Assembly: GCF_002607735.1 (NCBI RefSeq)
Contig: NZ_NBVR01000020.1
Coordinates: 1 to 64,000, forward strand
Direction of reading: 5' to 3'
Length of the DNA: 64,000 nt
Origin: Proteus alimentorum
GTDB lineage: Bacteria > Pseudomonadota > Gammaproteobacteria > Enterobacterales > Enterobacteriaceae
In this document: positions 20,033 to 31,865 of the stretch, piece by piece
Layout of the letters: the number at the start of each line of letters is the position of its first letter
Position numbering within the stretch: position 1 is the first letter of the stretch
Notes under the pieces: model-generated
What the model saw: only the letters and a program-made list of their open reading frames with translations
Database searches by the model: none
Told to the model about the DNA's origin: nothing
Translations under genes and position numbers: made by a program

Positions 20033-22426
20033 CTACCACGTTCTACCAATATTAAACTGGAATTGCTCTGATTTATCACCTTCGTAATCTTTTATTGGCT
20101 TAGCATAAGAGAATACTAACGGACCTAAAGGAGATAACCATTGTAACGCAACACCGGTTGAAACACGTATATCACTTGCACGGCTATAATCAGGCATACC
20201 TGCAGTCCAAGCTGAGTTAGTGCTACTCCAGTTGGTATCCCATACTGTACCCGCATCAACAAACAGAGATGTTCTGACGGAAGATGAGTATTTATCATCC
20301 ACAAATGGCGTTGGTGTGATCAATTCAAAACTTGCCACAGCCATTGCGTTACCACCGACCGCATCGCTAGATAAATAAGGCTTACCTTTCATTCCTTCTC
20401 TGTTTAAATAAACTGCTTTAGGGCCGATATTATTTGAACGGAAACCACGCACGGTTCCTGAACCACCCGCATAGAAGTTTTCGTAGAATGGTAATTCTTT
20501 ACCACCTAAACCATCACCGTAACCTAAGCGACCTTTAAACAGAGTCACCCAAGACTCTTTTTCATCAATTGGGTAATATGCCATACCATCCCAAGTCACT
20601 TTATAGTACTTGTTGTCAGAGCCTGGTACAGTCACTCGTCCACTTAAATTGCTTCTTACACCTGATGTTGGGAAGAAACCTTTATTTAAGTTATTAAATG
20701 TCCAACCCAGACTAACGGTATAGTCATCCGCGTTAAACGATTCACGTTTATCAAAGCCTGGATTTTCACCCATACTTTCAAGGTAACGCCACATGGCAAC
20801 TTGAGGTTCCATTCGTGACAGACCATTATGAGTATAGCCTAAGCCAAGACGTGCTGAATTATATTCATTAATTGGGAAACCTAATGTGCCATCAAGACCA
20901 TAAGATTTATTGGTATAACCTGATAAATCAGCATCATTAGCGCGGAAGTCATTATAGAAAATACGACCGCCTAAACTTACACCATTAACGGTAAAATAAG
21001 GGTCAGTTACTGATAACTCGGCATAAGTTGAGTAGTCATTTTTACTCGCATTAATGGCAACAGCATTACCTGTACCTAACCAGTTATCTTGGGTAACACC
21101 GACTTGGAAACTCACACCACTTTCAGTACCGAAACCGACACCAAAGTTAAGAGAGCCCGTGTTACGTTCTTTGACGCGATAAACGATATCAACCTGATCA
21201 GGAGAACCTGGAATACGCTGAGTTTCTGTTTCAACCGTTTCAAAATAACCTAAACGATTTAAACGCTCTTTACCTTGTTCAACTAAATCACTACCTAACC
21301 ATGCACCTTCCATTTGACGCATTTCACGGCGTAAAACAGAGTCTTTAGTGATGTCATTACCCGCAAAACGGACTTGACGAACATAGAAACGGTTTCCTGC
21401 ATCTACGTTTACATGCAGTTTCACGGTTTTATTTTCATCATTAATTTCAGGATTGGTCATAACGCGAGGATAAGCATATCCATAACGACCTAACAGATTT
21501 TTAATATCATTTTCTGTTTTAGTGACTTGCGCACCATTATAAAGAGAGCCCGGTGCAATCTCGATAAGCTCTTCAATTTGTTTAGTGTAGCCTGCCGTAT
21601 TACCATTGACTTCAGTATTCTCTACTGTGTATTTATCACCTTCTTTCAGGTTAATGGTAATATAAATTCCTTTTTTGTCTGGTGTTAAACTGACATTCGT
21701 CGATTCAATATCAAAACGTGCATAACCACGATCAAGATAGAAGCTTCTTAATGTTTCTAAGTCACCGGCCAGTTTTTGCTTCTGATATTTTTCATCAGCC
21801 GCTAAGTTCCACCAAGGAACATCGTCACGTAATTGGAAACGGTTAACAAGCTCAGCAGTAGAAAACGCTTTATTACCAACAATGTTGATTTGCTGAATAG
21901 TTGCTGAAACACCCTCTGCGAACACGAGTTTTAAGTCAACACGGTTACGAGGAAGAGGTGTAACAACCACTTTCACAGTTGCATTATATTTACCAACACT
22001 ATAATAGAAATCTTCAAGCCCTTTCTCGATATTCGCCAGCATTGTACGGTCAAGTGTTTCACCGATACGAATGTTAGAAGCATCAAGGTTCTGTTTTAGC
22101 ATCTCTTCCTTGATTGCTTTGTTACCAGAGAAAGTAATGCTGGCAATAGTTGGACGCTCTTTTACTTGAACAATCAGCGTATTTCCGTCACGCAGGACAC
22201 GAACATCATCAAAGTTTCCTGTCGCAAATAATGAACGGATAGTTCGGCTGATATCATCATTACCGACCGAGTCTCCAACCCGGACAGGCATGTTCAGTAA
22301 TGCTGCACCAACGGCGACGCGTTGAAGACCTTCAAATTGAATGTCCTGAACTACGAATCCGTCTGAACCGTATGCAGTGGCGCTGCCCAGCAGCAGCGAC
22401 GCTATAAGCAACTTTTTCATCGCCAT
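20033..22426 (-). CDS. bamA: Outer-membrane protein assembly factor BamA
   Basis: Essential core of the BAM complex that folds and inserts beta-barrel proteins. I choose the ATG at 22426, giving 797 residues that start [10 protein letters not shown] as in E. coli; the frame also has an upstream TTG, which is unlikely. Signal peptide of about 20 residues, five POTRA domains (about 21-420), then the 16-strand Omp85 barrel with the lid-locking VRGF motif (GTVRGF) and a C-terminal aromatic (GRTW). It is shorter than E. coli (810) in an extracellular loop around 675-690. Between rseP and skp. Confidence 0.97.
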   Translation of the reverse strand: MAMKKLLIASLLLGSATAYGSDGFVVQDIQFEGLQRVAVGAALLNMPVRVGDSVGNDDISRTIRSLFATGNFDDVRVLRDGNTLIVQVKERPTIASITFSGNKAIKEEMLKQNLDASNIRIGETLDRTMLANIEKGLEDFYYSVGKYNATVKVVVTPLPRNRVDLKLVFAEGVSATIQQINIVGNKAFSTAELVNRFQLRDDVPWWNLAADEKYQKQKLAGDLETLRSFYLDRGYARFDIESTNVSLTPDKKGIYITINLKEGDKYTVENTEVNGNTAGYTKQIEELIEIAPGSLYNGAQVTKTENDIKNLLGRYGYAYPRVMTNPEINDENKTVKLHVNVDAGNRFYVRQVRFAGNDITKDSVLRREMRQMEGAWLGSDLVEQGKERLNRLGYFETVETETQRIPGSPDQVDIVYRVKERNTGSLNFGVGFGTESGVSFQVGVTQDNWLGTGNAVAINASKNDYSTYAELSVTDPYFTVNGVSLGGRIFYNDFRANDADLSGYTNKSYGLDGTLGFPINEYNSARLGLGYTHNGLSRMEPQVAMWRYLESMGENPGFDKRESFNADDYTVSLGWTFNNLNKGFFPTSGVRSNLSGRVTVPGSDNKYYKVTWDGMAYYPIDEKESWVTLFKGRLGYGDGLGGKELPFYENFYAGGSGTVRGFRSNNIGPKAVYLNREGMKGKPYLSSDAVGGNAMAVASFELITPTPFVDDKYSSSVRTSLFVDAGTVWDTNWSSTNSAWTAGMPDYSRASDIRVSTGVALQWLSPLGPLVFSYAKPIKDYEGDKSEQFQFNIGRTW

Positions 22427-22465
22427 CGTTGTTTTGTGTTTTCCTAACCGGTCCCTGCTTACCAA

Positions 22466-23818
22466 TTATAAGCGAGAGAAATCATTGAAAAGTGCAAGTC
22501 CCATTAAAAGCATCAGTGCCATAATACCAATGCGATAACAGAAATCTTGTACACGCTCAGATACCGGCCCTCCCTTTATCTTCTCGATAACCAGGAAAAG
22601 CAGGTGCCCGCCATCTAAGACAGGCAGGGGAAACAAGTTAATGATCCCCAAATTGACACTGATAAGCGCCATAAACATCAAATAATAAATAAAACCAGAA
22701 TCAGCAGACATTCCTGCGCCTTTCGCGATAGAAACAGGCCCACTAAGGTTAGTTAATTTGACGTCACCTACGACTAACTTGCCAATCATTTTGACAGTTA
22801 AACCCATCAACTGCCATGTTTTATCAGATGCTTCATAGAGCGCCGAAAACGGGTTGTATTGCTGCATTATCAAATATTGCTCATCTGGAGGTAATATTTG
22901 TAATTGCGCACCAACTTGCCCTACTTCAGTGCCATCTTTCAGTGCAACAGCTGTCGGTGTAATATTCAACACCAACGACGAGCCGTTACGTTCAACAAGA
23001 AGCTCCATGACTTTATTTGGACTTTGTCGAACAAAATAAGTAAATGGATGCCATGTATCAATTGGCTGACCGTCAACTTTAACGATACGATCCCCTGCCT
23101 GTAAACCCGCTTTTTCAGCAGCAGAGCCTTCCGTGACTTCAATAATTTTTGAGTCTAACCGTGCGCCAACAGGCATTATCCCTAGGGACAAGATAGGATC
23201 TTGTTTTTCAGGATCAAAATTCCATTGTTGTAAATTCAGTATATTCTCACTCTCAGAAAGAGAATTTGGATCTGAAACAACGAATGAAACCTCTTTGGCA
23301 CCAATTTTACTGACTAATGCTAAACGAACTGCATTCTGATCAGGCGTTTCGATACCTGCAACGGATTTTAGTTCCATTCCGGGCGTTAATTTTGCTTGTT
23401 CTGCGATAGAATTCGGACGAATGTCTGCAATTATAGGTTTTAATGCAGGAACACCGATCATAAAAACTATCCAATAGGCGACTATCGCTAACAAAAAGTT
23501 GGCAATAGGTCCTGCGGCGACAACCGCAGCACGTTGACCAACTGTTTTATTATTAAATGCAAGATGACGACGCTCAGGTGCAACCTCAGCGACTCTTTCA
23601 TCTAACATTTTTACATAGCCACCTAAAGGTATCCATGCGATAACAAATTCAGTGCCATGTTTATCTATTTTGCGCCAAATTGCTTTTCCAAAACCAATAG
23701 AAAAACGCTCGACATAAATACCACAGCGCCTAGCTACCCAAAAATGCCCAAACTCATGTACCGTAATTAAAATACCTAAAACGATAATAAATGCGGCAAG
23801 ATTCCACAGGATACCCAT
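22466..23818 (-). CDS. rseP: Site-2 intramembrane protease RseP
   Basis: Inner-membrane zinc metalloprotease that cleaves RseA after DegS and so releases sigma E; also clears signal peptides. The 450 residues equal E. coli. HEFGH at 21-25 supplies two zinc ligands and the catalytic Glu; the third ligand lies in LPVLDGGHL (about 399-407). Two periplasmic PDZ domains sit between transmembrane helices (about 115-310). Position beside bamA couples stress signalling with outer-membrane assembly. Confidence 0.97.
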   Translation of the reverse strand: MGILWNLAAFIIVLGILITVHEFGHFWVARRCGIYVERFSIGFGKAIWRKIDKHGTEFVIAWIPLGGYVKMLDERVAEVAPERRHLAFNNKTVGQRAAVVAAGPIANFLLAIVAYWIVFMIGVPALKPIIADIRPNSIAEQAKLTPGMELKSVAGIETPDQNAVRLALVSKIGAKEVSFVVSDPNSLSESENILNLQQWNFDPEKQDPILSLGIMPVGARLDSKIIEVTEGSAAEKAGLQAGDRIVKVDGQPIDTWHPFTYFVRQSPNKVMELLVERNGSSLVLNITPTAVALKDGTEVGQVGAQLQILPPDEQYLIMQQYNPFSALYEASDKTWQLMGLTVKMIGKLVVGDVKLTNLSGPVSIAKGAGMSADSGFIYYLMFMALISVNLGIINLFPLPVLDGGHLLFLVIEKIKGGPVSERVQDFCYRIGIMALMLLMGLALFNDFSRL

Positions 23819-23827
23819 TACTTACCT

Positions 23828-24691
23828 TTATAGTTTAAAGCCAGAAGAAATCAGAAAGACCAATCCTGCAAAGACTGGGATAGCCGCAGTCAAACTATCA
23901 ATTCTATCAAGTACACCACCATGTCCCGGTATCAATTGGCTACTGTCTTTAATGCCTGAAACACGTTTAAACATGCTTTCTGCTAGATCACCAAATACTG
24001 ATACGATAACAACAACGCCAGATATCAATAACAAATTATTGGGTACTTCAGTCACAGGCGCAAAATAAGTAAATAACCATGATGCAACACCTGCCGTAAT
24101 CAACCCACCAACTAACCCTTCGAGGGTTTTACCTGGGGATACTTTAGGTGCCATTTTATGTTTACCCATTAAACGACCAAAAGCATAAGCACCAGAATCA
24201 GCAGCCCAAACTAATAACATGACATACAGTAACCACCATGCGCCTGTATAAGTGTCGGTGCTATAACCCAACATACGCAGCGCCATCATGCCACAATAAA
24301 AGGGAACAATCGTCAATATACCGAACAATAGCTTAATAAAAACTGAATTTTTCCACATATTGGCTGAATTCGGATAACTTACAACTAATAAAATTGCTGC
24401 TACCCACCAAATTAAACCCGCCCACAAACCATTTTTTATCATTGGAGTGTCTAGTAGGTGGTCAAAATTAGGTAAAGAAAACTGCATAACAAGTAACAAT
24501 GCAGCAAAACCGATCCCTGTCGCAATACGTTTACCTTGAGAATGCCAGCCAATAAATTGAGCCCATTCCCAACCCGCTAAGCCTGATATTGCGATAATGA
24601 CTAATCCAAAACCTGCCGGAGGCAGTAGAAATAGTGCAGCAATAACAATAGGGATTAAAATTAATGCGGTGATGACACGATACTTAAGCAA
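23828..24691 (-). CDS. cdsA: Phosphatidate cytidylyltransferase
   Basis: Makes CDP-diacylglycerol from phosphatidate and CTP, the branch point to all phospholipids. The 287-residue integral membrane protein has about eight helices. The family signature is in the C-terminal half: WAADSGAYAFGRLMGKHK (about 162-179), SPGKTLEG, and KRVSGIKDSSQLIPGHGGVL (about 241-260), with the metal-binding acidic residues. One bp from uppS upstream and nine bp from rseP downstream, hence an operon. Confidence 0.97.
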   Translation of the reverse strand: MLKYRVITALILIPIVIAALFLLPPAGFGLVIIAISGLAGWEWAQFIGWHSQGKRIATGIGFAALLLVMQFSLPNFDHLLDTPMIKNGLWAGLIWWVAAILLVVSYPNSANMWKNSVFIKLLFGILTIVPFYCGMMALRMLGYSTDTYTGAWWLLYVMLLVWAADSGAYAFGRLMGKHKMAPKVSPGKTLEGLVGGLITAGVASWLFTYFAPVTEVPNNLLLISGVVVIVSVFGDLAESMFKRVSGIKDSSQLIPGHGGVLDRIDSLTAAIPVFAGLVFLISSGFKL

Positions 24692-24692
24692 G

Positions 24693-25451
24693 TTATCCTC
24701 CCAGATTTATAGTATCTGTTTCTGATGTAGTACCACCGAAACGTCTTTCCCGTTTAGCAAAAGCATCTAGTGCATTCTGAAAAACTTGTTCATCAAAATC
24801 AGGCCATAAAACCTGTGTAAAATAAAGCTCAGCATAAGCAATCTGCCAAATAAGAAAATTACTTATGCGATGCTCACCACCTGTACGAATAACAAGATCG
24901 ACATCAGGCTGATTATGCAAGCAAAGATGTGAAGATATTGCATTTTCATTAATATCTTCGAGACTAATTTCCCCTTTTGCGAGGGATGTCGCTAATTGTT
25001 TTACGCTTTGAGTAATATCCCATCGACCACCATAATTAGCCGCAATATTTAAATTAAGCCCTGTATTATTCGCAGTGAGTGCCACAGAACTTTTAATTCG
25101 ATCTTGTAAACGGCGGCTGAAACGGCTGATATCACCAATGACAGTCAATTTAACATTATGTTTATGCAGGCTCTTCACTTCGTTATCTAAAGCAAAAACA
25201 AATAATTCCATGAGCGAACTCACTTCCTGCTCTGGTCTATTCCAGTTTTCGCTACTAAATGCATATAACGTTAGTGATTCAATTTTGTGTTTTACGGAAA
25301 AGCTAACCGCATCCCGAACTGCTTTAATTCCCGCGCGATGCCCCGTTACTCGGAGTTTCCCTTGCTTTTTAGCCCAGCGTCCATTGCCATCCATAATGAT
25401 AGCAACATGCTTTGGTTTTGATGCGGATGAATCGTCACTGGATAAGTTCAC
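24693..25451 (-). CDS. uppS: Undecaprenyl diphosphate synthase
   Basis: cis-Prenyltransferase that adds eight isopentenyl units to farnesyl diphosphate, giving the lipid carrier for peptidoglycan and O-antigen. The 252 residues (E. coli 253) include the catalytic Asp in AIIMDGNGRWAKK (about 17-29), SSENWNRP and the C-terminal RTGGEHRISNF and FGGT blocks. It heads the uppS-cdsA-rseP-bamA-skp-lpx series, and the terminator upstream of it means it needs its own promoter. Confidence 0.98.
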   Translation of the reverse strand: MNLSSDDSSASKPKHVAIIMDGNGRWAKKQGKLRVTGHRAGIKAVRDAVSFSVKHKIESLTLYAFSSENWNRPEQEVSSLMELFVFALDNEVKSLHKHNVKLTVIGDISRFSRRLQDRIKSSVALTANNTGLNLNIAANYGGRWDITQSVKQLATSLAKGEISLEDINENAISSHLCLHNQPDVDLVIRTGGEHRISNFLIWQIAYAELYFTQVLWPDFDEQVFQNALDAFAKRERRFGGTTSETDTINLGG

Positions 25452-25514
25452 TCAATTTAACCCTTTGCTAATCTGATACTGATACAGACAGTCCTCTTCG
25501 GATAACCTATGCAC

Positions 25515-25538
25515 AAAAAAAAACCGTGTCACCCACGG
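25515..25538 (-). terminator. Terminator after dxr
   Basis: On the minus strand CCGTG-GGTGA-CACGG is followed by a run of nine T (complement of 25515-25523). It separates dxr from uppS. Confidence 0.85.
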
Positions 25539-25677
25539 CTTTTGGCAAAGCCTCAAAGTTGCTAAAGCAATAGCCTTAGTAATGAACTGTTAATTTTCAT
25601 TATTGTCTTTAGTGATTCGGCAACTATACCATTAGCCAGAAAGACGAACAAACACCCTATATTAAATATAATCACCA

Positions 25678-26871
25678 TTATACAAATTGAGTGATTATCT
25701 GATGAGTTTCTAATCTTGCTAATTTATCAATTTCTAGAACATCATTGATACTTTGAGGCTCTGATAGGTCAAAATGTTCAACCACTTTGCGATTAATTTT
25801 AGCAATATCAGTAAATTTCACTTTTTCGTGTAAAAATGCATCAACAACCACTTCATTAGCCGCATTTAACACTGTTGTTGCCGCTTGCCCACGTTTTGAC
25901 GCTTCAATAGCAAGTGCTAAGCAAGGGTAACGTTGGTAATCTGGACGAATAAACTCTAGAGATTGAATCTCAAAGAAATCTAATGCTTTTGCACCAGATT
26001 GAGTACGATGAGGATAAGCCATTGAGTACGCAATTGGTGTTCTCATATCGGGTTCACCAATTTGAGCAATAATACTGCCATCACGATAGCGAACCATTGA
26101 ATGAATGACAGATTGTGGATGAATAATAACTTCCATTTCTTCTTCAGAAGCATTAAAGAAGTAACGAGCTTCAATATACTCAAGCCCTTTATTCATCATC
26201 GTTGCAGAATCAACCGAAATTTTGCGCCCCATAGACCAATTTGGATGCGCACACGCTTGATCTGGCGTCATTGCTTCCAGTTCTTCTAATGGTGTATAGC
26301 GAAATGGGCCACCTGAGCCTGTTAACAAAATACTTGTCACACCTTCATTAGCTAAAGACGCATGACCTAGATTTTCTTGAATTGATTTAGGTAAGCTTTG
26401 ATAAATTGCATTATGTTCACTATCTATGGGTAAAATTGTTGCACCATATTTAGCAACCGCATCAAAGAAAAGACGCCCACTCGTTATCAGTGACTCTTTA
26501 TTCGCTAATAAAATTCTCTTGCCTTTCTCTATGGCAGCAAGTGTTGGCTTTAATCCAGCAACACCTGTAATCGCGGACATAACTTGGTCAGCGTCATCAA
26601 GAGCTGCAATTTCATTGATCGCATGAGAGCCAGATAGAATTTCTGTTTTACAAGACGTATTAGCGAGTAACTGTTTAAGTTGATTTGCACTTTTTTCATC
26701 AGACATCACTGCGTATTTAGGCTGGAAAGTAAGGCACTGTTGCGCCATTTTGTCTGCATTTTTTCCTGCAGCTAAAGCAATGACCTGATACTCATCAGGA
26801 TTATTTTCAATTACGGAAAGAGTGCTAGTTCCGATAGATCCTGTTGAGCCTAATATAGTTATTTGTTTCAT
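25678..26871 (-). CDS. dxr: 1-deoxy-D-xylulose 5-phosphate reductoisomerase
   Basis: NADPH-dependent first committed enzyme of the MEP isoprenoid pathway, which provides the precursors used by UppS next door. The 397 residues (E. coli 398) have the NADPH loop [10 protein letters not shown] (8-17), LANKESL (about 123-129), the metal-binding DSEHNA (about 149-154) and [11 protein letters not shown]. Separate transcript from uppS as judged by the terminator. Confidence 0.98.
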   Translation of the reverse strand: MKQITILGSTGSIGTSTLSVIENNPDEYQVIALAAGKNADKMAQQCLTFQPKYAVMSDEKSANQLKQLLANTSCKTEILSGSHAINEIAALDDADQVMSAITGVAGLKPTLAAIEKGKRILLANKESLITSGRLFFDAVAKYGATILPIDSEHNAIYQSLPKSIQENLGHASLANEGVTSILLTGSGGPFRYTPLEELEAMTPDQACAHPNWSMGRKISVDSATMMNKGLEYIEARYFFNASEEEMEVIIHPQSVIHSMVRYRDGSIIAQIGEPDMRTPIAYSMAYPHRTQSGAKALDFFEIQSLEFIRPDYQRYPCLALAIEASKRGQAATTVLNAANEVVVDAFLHEKVKFTDIAKINRKVVEHFDLSEPQSINDVLEIDKLARLETHQIITQFV

Positions 26872-27014
26872 TTATTAATCAATCAGTATGTCTACAACGT
26901 TTTAATTAAAGAGAATTATATCAGTATGACGAGGTAAATGAGGATTAAAGATGAAAACTTTAATAAATAATGTGACAAAAGAAGGTATTAAGCACGCATT
27001 TTCAAATGAATACT

Positions 27015-27046
27015 TAAAAAATAATGCCGCTAAAAAGCGGCATTAT
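27015..27046 (-). terminator. Terminator after frr
   Basis: ATAATGCCGCT-AAAA-AGCGGCATTAT, eleven perfect pairs, with a T run on the minus strand (complement of 27015-27020). Confidence 0.92.
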
Positions 27047-27064
27047 CGAAAAAAGATATAAAAA

Positions 27065-27622
27065 TTAGAATTCCATTAACTCTGCTTCTTTCAGCGCTAA
27101 TGCATCATCAATTTTTTTAATGAACATGTCAGTTAATTTCTGAATGTCATCTTGTGAACGGCGTTCATCATCTTCGCTGATTTCTTTATCTTTCAGTAAT
27201 GCTTTTACTTTATCGTTAGCATCACGACGGATATTACGCACAGAAACGCGACCTTGTTCTGCATCACCACGAACAACTTTGATTAGGTCTTTACGACGTT
27301 CTTCAGTTAATGGAGGCAGTGGAACGCGAATGATGGTGCCAGCAGATGAAGGATTTAAACCTAAATCTGATGCCATAATCGCTTTTTCAACAGCGGGTGC
27401 TAAAGTACGGTCGAATACAGTGATTGCCAGTGTACGGCCATCTTCTGCGACAACGTTAGCAACTTGGTTTAATGGCGTTGGCGCTCCGTAGTATTCAACT
27501 ACAATGCCATCTAAAAGGCTAGGAGACGCACGACCAGTACGAACTTTATTAATCTGGCTTTTTAGTGCTTCAACGCTTTTATCCATGCGTTCTTGAGCAT
27601 CTTTTTTGATTTCATTAATCAC
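27065..27622 (-). CDS. frr: Ribosome recycling factor
   Basis: Splits post-termination ribosomes with EF-G. The start is taken at the GTG at 27622: AAGGG lies eight nt upstream and the result is 185 residues beginning [10 protein letters not shown], the exact E. coli length. The open frame runs 30 codons further but that part is unlike RRF. Hallmarks are [15 protein letters not shown]-like [33 protein letters not shown] and the three-helix C terminus. Last gene of rpsB-tsf-pyrH-frr. Confidence 0.97.
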   Translation of the reverse strand: MINEIKKDAQERMDKSVEALKSQINKVRTGRASPSLLDGIVVEYYGAPTPLNQVANVVAEDGRTLAITVFDRTLAPAVEKAIMASDLGLNPSSAGTIIRVPLPPLTEERRKDLIKVVRGDAEQGRVSVRNIRRDANDKVKALLKDKEISEDDERRSQDDIQKLTDMFIKKIDDALALKEAELMEF

Positions 27623-27734
27623 GTTATAAACCCTTGGGAACTGGTTATCTTCCAGTCGATATGAAATCATACCGACATAAATGAATTGGCGTACTCTAGA
27701 TGTTAGCGCCAAATTATACCGTTGTCTCTGTGTA

Positions 27735-28463
27735 TTAAGCGTGAGAAATCAAAGTTCCTTCACTTTCACCCATTACAACCCGACGTAATGCACCCGGTTT
27801 ATTCATATTGAATACGCGGATAGGTAAATTATGATCTCGGGCTAATGTGAATGCAGCAAGATCCATGACTTTCAATTCACGTTCTAATACATCCTGATAA
27901 GTCAGCGTTTCATAAAGTACTGCATCAGGATCTTTGGTTGGATCGGCAGAATAAACGCCATCCACTTTCGTTGCTTTTAATACAACGTCAGCTTCAATTT
28001 CAATACCGCGTAAACACGCAGCTGAATCGGTAGTAAAGAATGGGTTACCTGTACCAGCCGAGAAAATAACGACTCGACCGTGGCGTAATAAGCTAATTGC
28101 TTCTGCCCAACTGTAGTTATCGCAGACACCATTCAGTGGAAATGCAGACATAAGGCGTGCGTTTACATAAGCACGGTGCAATGAATCACGCATTGCTAAA
28201 CCATTCATTACTGTCGCGAGCATTCCCATGTGGTCACCCACAACACGGTTCATACCTGCCGCAGCAAGACCAGCGCCACGGAACAAGTTACCACCGCCAA
28301 TTACGACACCGACTTGTATACCTAATTCAACGAGTTCTTTGATTTCCTGAGCCATGCGATCAAGTACGCTCGCATCGATACCGAAACCTTCTGCGCCTTG
28401 CAGGGCTTCGCCACTCAGCTTTAATAAAATTCGCTGATATACAGGTTTTGCATTGGTAGCCAT
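27735..28463 (-). CDS. pyrH: Uridylate kinase
   Basis: Hexameric bacterial UMP kinase, making UDP and inhibited by UTP. The 242 residues (E. coli 241) of the amino-acid-kinase fold include [10 protein letters not shown] (about 13-22), the glycine loop [10 protein letters not shown] (about 54-63) and the TDSAA motif in the UMP site. Between tsf, behind a strong terminator, and frr. Confidence 0.98.
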   Translation of the reverse strand: MATNAKPVYQRILLKLSGEALQGAEGFGIDASVLDRMAQEIKELVELGIQVGVVIGGGNLFRGAGLAAAGMNRVVGDHMGMLATVMNGLAMRDSLHRAYVNARLMSAFPLNGVCDNYSWAEAISLLRHGRVVIFSAGTGNPFFTTDSAACLRGIEIEADVVLKATKVDGVYSADPTKDPDAVLYETLTYQDVLERELKVMDLAAFTLARDHNLPIRVFNMNKPGALRRVVMGESEGTLISHA

Positions 28464-28550
28464 GGTGTTCTGTCCTAAGCAGATTAGTTAATTGGAGGTT
28501 TTAGATAGCTTCTCTTTTTAACAAAAAAAAGCAAACAGCCAGTGGAGATT

Positions 28551-28585
28551 ACAACAAAACAGAACCGCCATTAGGCGGTTCTGTT
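28551..28585 (-). terminator. Terminator after tsf
   Basis: AACAGAACCGCC-ATTA-GGCGGTTCTGTT, twelve perfect pairs; minus strand continues with TTTGTTGT. It should end most rpsB-tsf transcripts before pyrH. Confidence 0.9.
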
Positions 28586-28599
28586 AACGCTAAGCGTTA

Positions 28600-29451
28600 T
28601 TATTTGCTCATTGCAGCAACTTCAGCTGCGAAATCAGCTTCAACTTTCTCAATACCTTCACCAACTTCGAAACGAACGAAGTTGATAACATCAGCATTGT
28701 TTTCTTTCAGCAGTTCGCCAACAGTTTTGCTTGGGTCCATTACGAAATGCTGACCAGTCAGAGAAATCTCACCGGTGAATTTGTTCATGCGACCGATAAC
28801 CATTTTTTCTGCGATTTCGCGTGGTTTACCTGATTGCATTGCGATATCCATCTGAATTTGGTGCTCATGTTCAACAACATCAGCAGGAACATCTTCAGGA
28901 CGAACATATTCTGGTTTGCTTGCAGCAACGTGCATAGCAATGTGTTTGATCAGTTCTTCGTTAGCGCCTTTAGCTGAAACTAAAACACCGATACGAGCAC
29001 CGTGTAGGTAAGTGCCTAATTCTTCAGCTTCTAATACAGCAACACGACGAATGTTGATGTTTTCACCGATTTTAGCAACTAATGCAGTACGAGCTTCTTC
29101 GAATTTAGCTTTCAGAGCATCGATATCATCAGTTTTGTCTGCTAATACTGCAGCCATAACTTCTTTACCGAAAGCGATGAAACCAGCATCTTTAGCAACG
29201 AAGTCTGTTTCACAGTTCAGCTCAACCAGCGCACCGAATTTACCATCAGCAGCAACTTCTGCAAGGATGATACCTTCAGCAGCAACACGGCCTGCTTTTT
29301 TAGCAGCTTTAGCTTGACCTGATTTACGCATGTTGTCGATTGCTAATTCGATATCACCATTAGCTTCAACCAGCGCTTTTTTACATTCCATCATACCTGC
29401 GCCAGTACGTTCACGCAGTTCTTTTACCAATGCAGCGGTAATTCCAGACAT
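28600..29451 (-). CDS. tsf: Elongation factor Ts
   Basis: Guanine nucleotide exchange factor for EF-Tu. The 283 residues equal E. coli. The N-terminal UBA-like module ([19 protein letters not shown]) is followed by the TDFV motif ([10 protein letters not shown], about 78-87) that pries open the EF-Tu nucleotide site, and two core subdomains. Cotranscribed with rpsB across a hairpin-containing spacer. Confidence 0.98.
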   Translation of the reverse strand: MSGITAALVKELRERTGAGMMECKKALVEANGDIELAIDNMRKSGQAKAAKKAGRVAAEGIILAEVAADGKFGALVELNCETDFVAKDAGFIAFGKEVMAAVLADKTDDIDALKAKFEEARTALVAKIGENINIRRVAVLEAEELGTYLHGARIGVLVSAKGANEELIKHIAMHVAASKPEYVRPEDVPADVVEHEHQIQMDIAMQSGKPREIAEKMVIGRMNKFTGEISLTGQHFVMDPSKTVGELLKENNADVINFVRFEVGEGIEKVEADFAAEVAAMSK

Positions 29452-29511
29452 TTGTTTCTTCCTCGACTTTTCTATGGGCTAGCCATAGATGTTCTCATAG
29501 CAGATGTGTAA

Positions 29512-29533
29512 AGGGGGCCTATTGAGGCCCCCT
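29512..29533 (-). terminator. Attenuator hairpin between rpsB and tsf
   Basis: AGGGGGCCT-ATTG-AGGCCCCCT, nine pairs, with only TTT after it on the minus strand, so termination should be partial. E. coli also has an attenuator in this spacer, which lowers tsf relative to rpsB. A second small palindrome lies at about 29472-29488. Confidence 0.7.
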
Positions 29534-29586
29534 AACCAATATATAGCAATACCTGGTTAAATAAGGGCTCTTACGAGCATGCCTTA

Positions 29587-30511
<925 letters not shown>

Positions 30512-30517
30512 GCGCGC

Positions 30518-30547
30518 TTTATACCATAAATAACCTCAAGAAACCAC
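30518..30547 (-). promoter_or_regulatory. Probable rpsB promoter
   Basis: Minus strand -10 TATAAA (30518-30523) followed by GCGCGCC, a GC-rich discriminator typical of stringently controlled promoters. A weak -35 GTGGTT (30542-30547) lies 18 bp upstream. Confidence 0.6.
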
Positions 30548-30913
30548 TATTACTTATGTTTGCCACGGGCTTATTTGATATAAAAACACATCATTTGGAC
30601 AAAGAAAAAAGCGAGATTAACGCAATGATGTTAAATATTGCTCTAATATCAATTTGCTAGAAAAATACCAAATAGAAAAGCGCAATATGTAAAGACAATC
30701 AGATTAAGAAGGCGTAATGTTCATCATTATTCTCGATATCAGACAGATTGCACACATCCTCTTTATTGGCACACCTACTTTCTGCTGATATCATAAATGG
30801 TAATCAGAATTATTTCTCATCATCATTCATTTAACCTGCAATACAAAATATGAATACAGCAAAGCGTGTTATCTAATTCGTATTGTGGCTTTTAATCTAG
30901 ACGAAGAACTCAA
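30548..30913. other. Divergent intergenic region rpsB-map
   Basis: Beyond the rpsB promoter, this AT-rich stretch holds the map promoter region but I see no clean -35/-10 pair, no RNA gene and no repeat. A plausible map ribosome-binding site (GAAGAA) lies 30904-30909. Confidence 0.5.
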
Positions 30914-31711
30914 ATGGCTATTGTAATCAAGACAGAAGAAGATATTCAAAAAATGCGCGTCGCAGGTCGTCTTGCGGCAGAAGTTCTTGAAATTATCGCA
31001 CCGTTCGTAAAACCTGGCGTAAATACTGCTGAATTAGACCGTATTTGTCATGAACATATTGTTAACGCACAACAGGCTATTCCTGCTTGCCTTAACTATC
31101 ATGGTTTCCCTAAATCAGTCTGTATTTCGGTTAACGATGTTATTTGCCACGGTATTCCTAGCGAAGAGAAAATCCTTAAAGATGGCGATATCGTTAATAT
31201 TGATGTCACTGTCATTAAAGATGGTTTTCATGGCGATACCTCAAAAATGTTTATCGTAGGTAGACCAACAATACAAGGTGAACGTTTATGTCGTATCACC
31301 CAAGAAAGCCTCTACCTTGCCATTAAAATGGTTAAACCAGGTATTCGCTTACGTGAACTTGGCAGAGCAATTCAAAAATTTGTTGAAGGCCATGACTATT
31401 CTGTTGTTCGCGAATATTGTGGCCATGGTATTGGCGAAGGATTCCATGAAGAACCTCAAGTTCTACACTACGATGCAGATGATAGCGGTGTTGTGTTACA
31501 AAAAGGCATGGCATTCACCATTGAGCCAATGGTAAACACAGGTGATTACCGTATTCGTACAATGAAAGATGGCTGGACTGTTAAAACTAAAGATAGAGGT
31601 TGGTCAGCACAGTACGAACATACGTTAGTTGTGACCGATAATGGCTGTGAAATCATGACATTACGCAAAGAAGAAGAACCCTTTATTTCTGCGGTATTAG
31701 TCAACGAATAA
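30914..31711 (+). CDS. map: Methionine aminopeptidase, type I
   Basis: Removes the initiator methionine from nascent proteins. The 265 residues (E. coli 264) show the pita-bread fold with all five metal ligands: Asp in NIDVTV and GDTSKMF, His in CGHGIGEGFHEEP, Glu in FTIEPM and Glu in QYEHTLVV. Divergent from rpsB, followed by a strong terminator. Confidence 0.98.
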   Translation: MAIVIKTEEDIQKMRVAGRLAAEVLEIIAPFVKPGVNTAELDRICHEHIVNAQQAIPACLNYHGFPKSVCISVNDVICHGIPSEEKILKDGDIVNIDVTVIKDGFHGDTSKMFIVGRPTIQGERLCRITQESLYLAIKMVKPGIRLRELGRAIQKFVEGHDYSVVREYCGHGIGEGFHEEPQVLHYDADDSGVVLQKGMAFTIEPMVNTGDYRIRTMKDGWTVKTKDRGWSAQYEHTLVVTDNGCEIMTLRKEEEPFISAVLVNE

Positions 31712-31731
31712 GCTTCTTTAGCTAAAAATGT

Positions 31732-31769
31732 AAAAGCGACATATTTTTTCGAGATGTGTCGCTTTTTTT
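31732..31769 (+). terminator. Terminator after map
   Basis: AAAAGCGACA (31732-31741) pairs with TGTCGCTTTT (31757-31766) and the T run continues to 31769. Confidence 0.9.
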
Positions 31770-31865
31770 ATTTTATTTGCGATGAAACAACAGAATAACT
31801 AGTCAGGTTATCGTTTTAACATTAGTCTTAATGTCATAAGCAAACATTGAGAAAGAAGACGAACA

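Noticed and set aside
22427-22465. N-terminal extension of bamA from a TTG
   Set aside because: The ATG at 22426 gives the E. coli-like MAMKKL signal peptide; the extension would add charged residues before it.
27623-27712. Thirty-codon N-terminal extension of frr
   Set aside because: The GTG at 27622 has a good ribosome-binding site and gives the exact family length; the extension resembles nothing in RRF.
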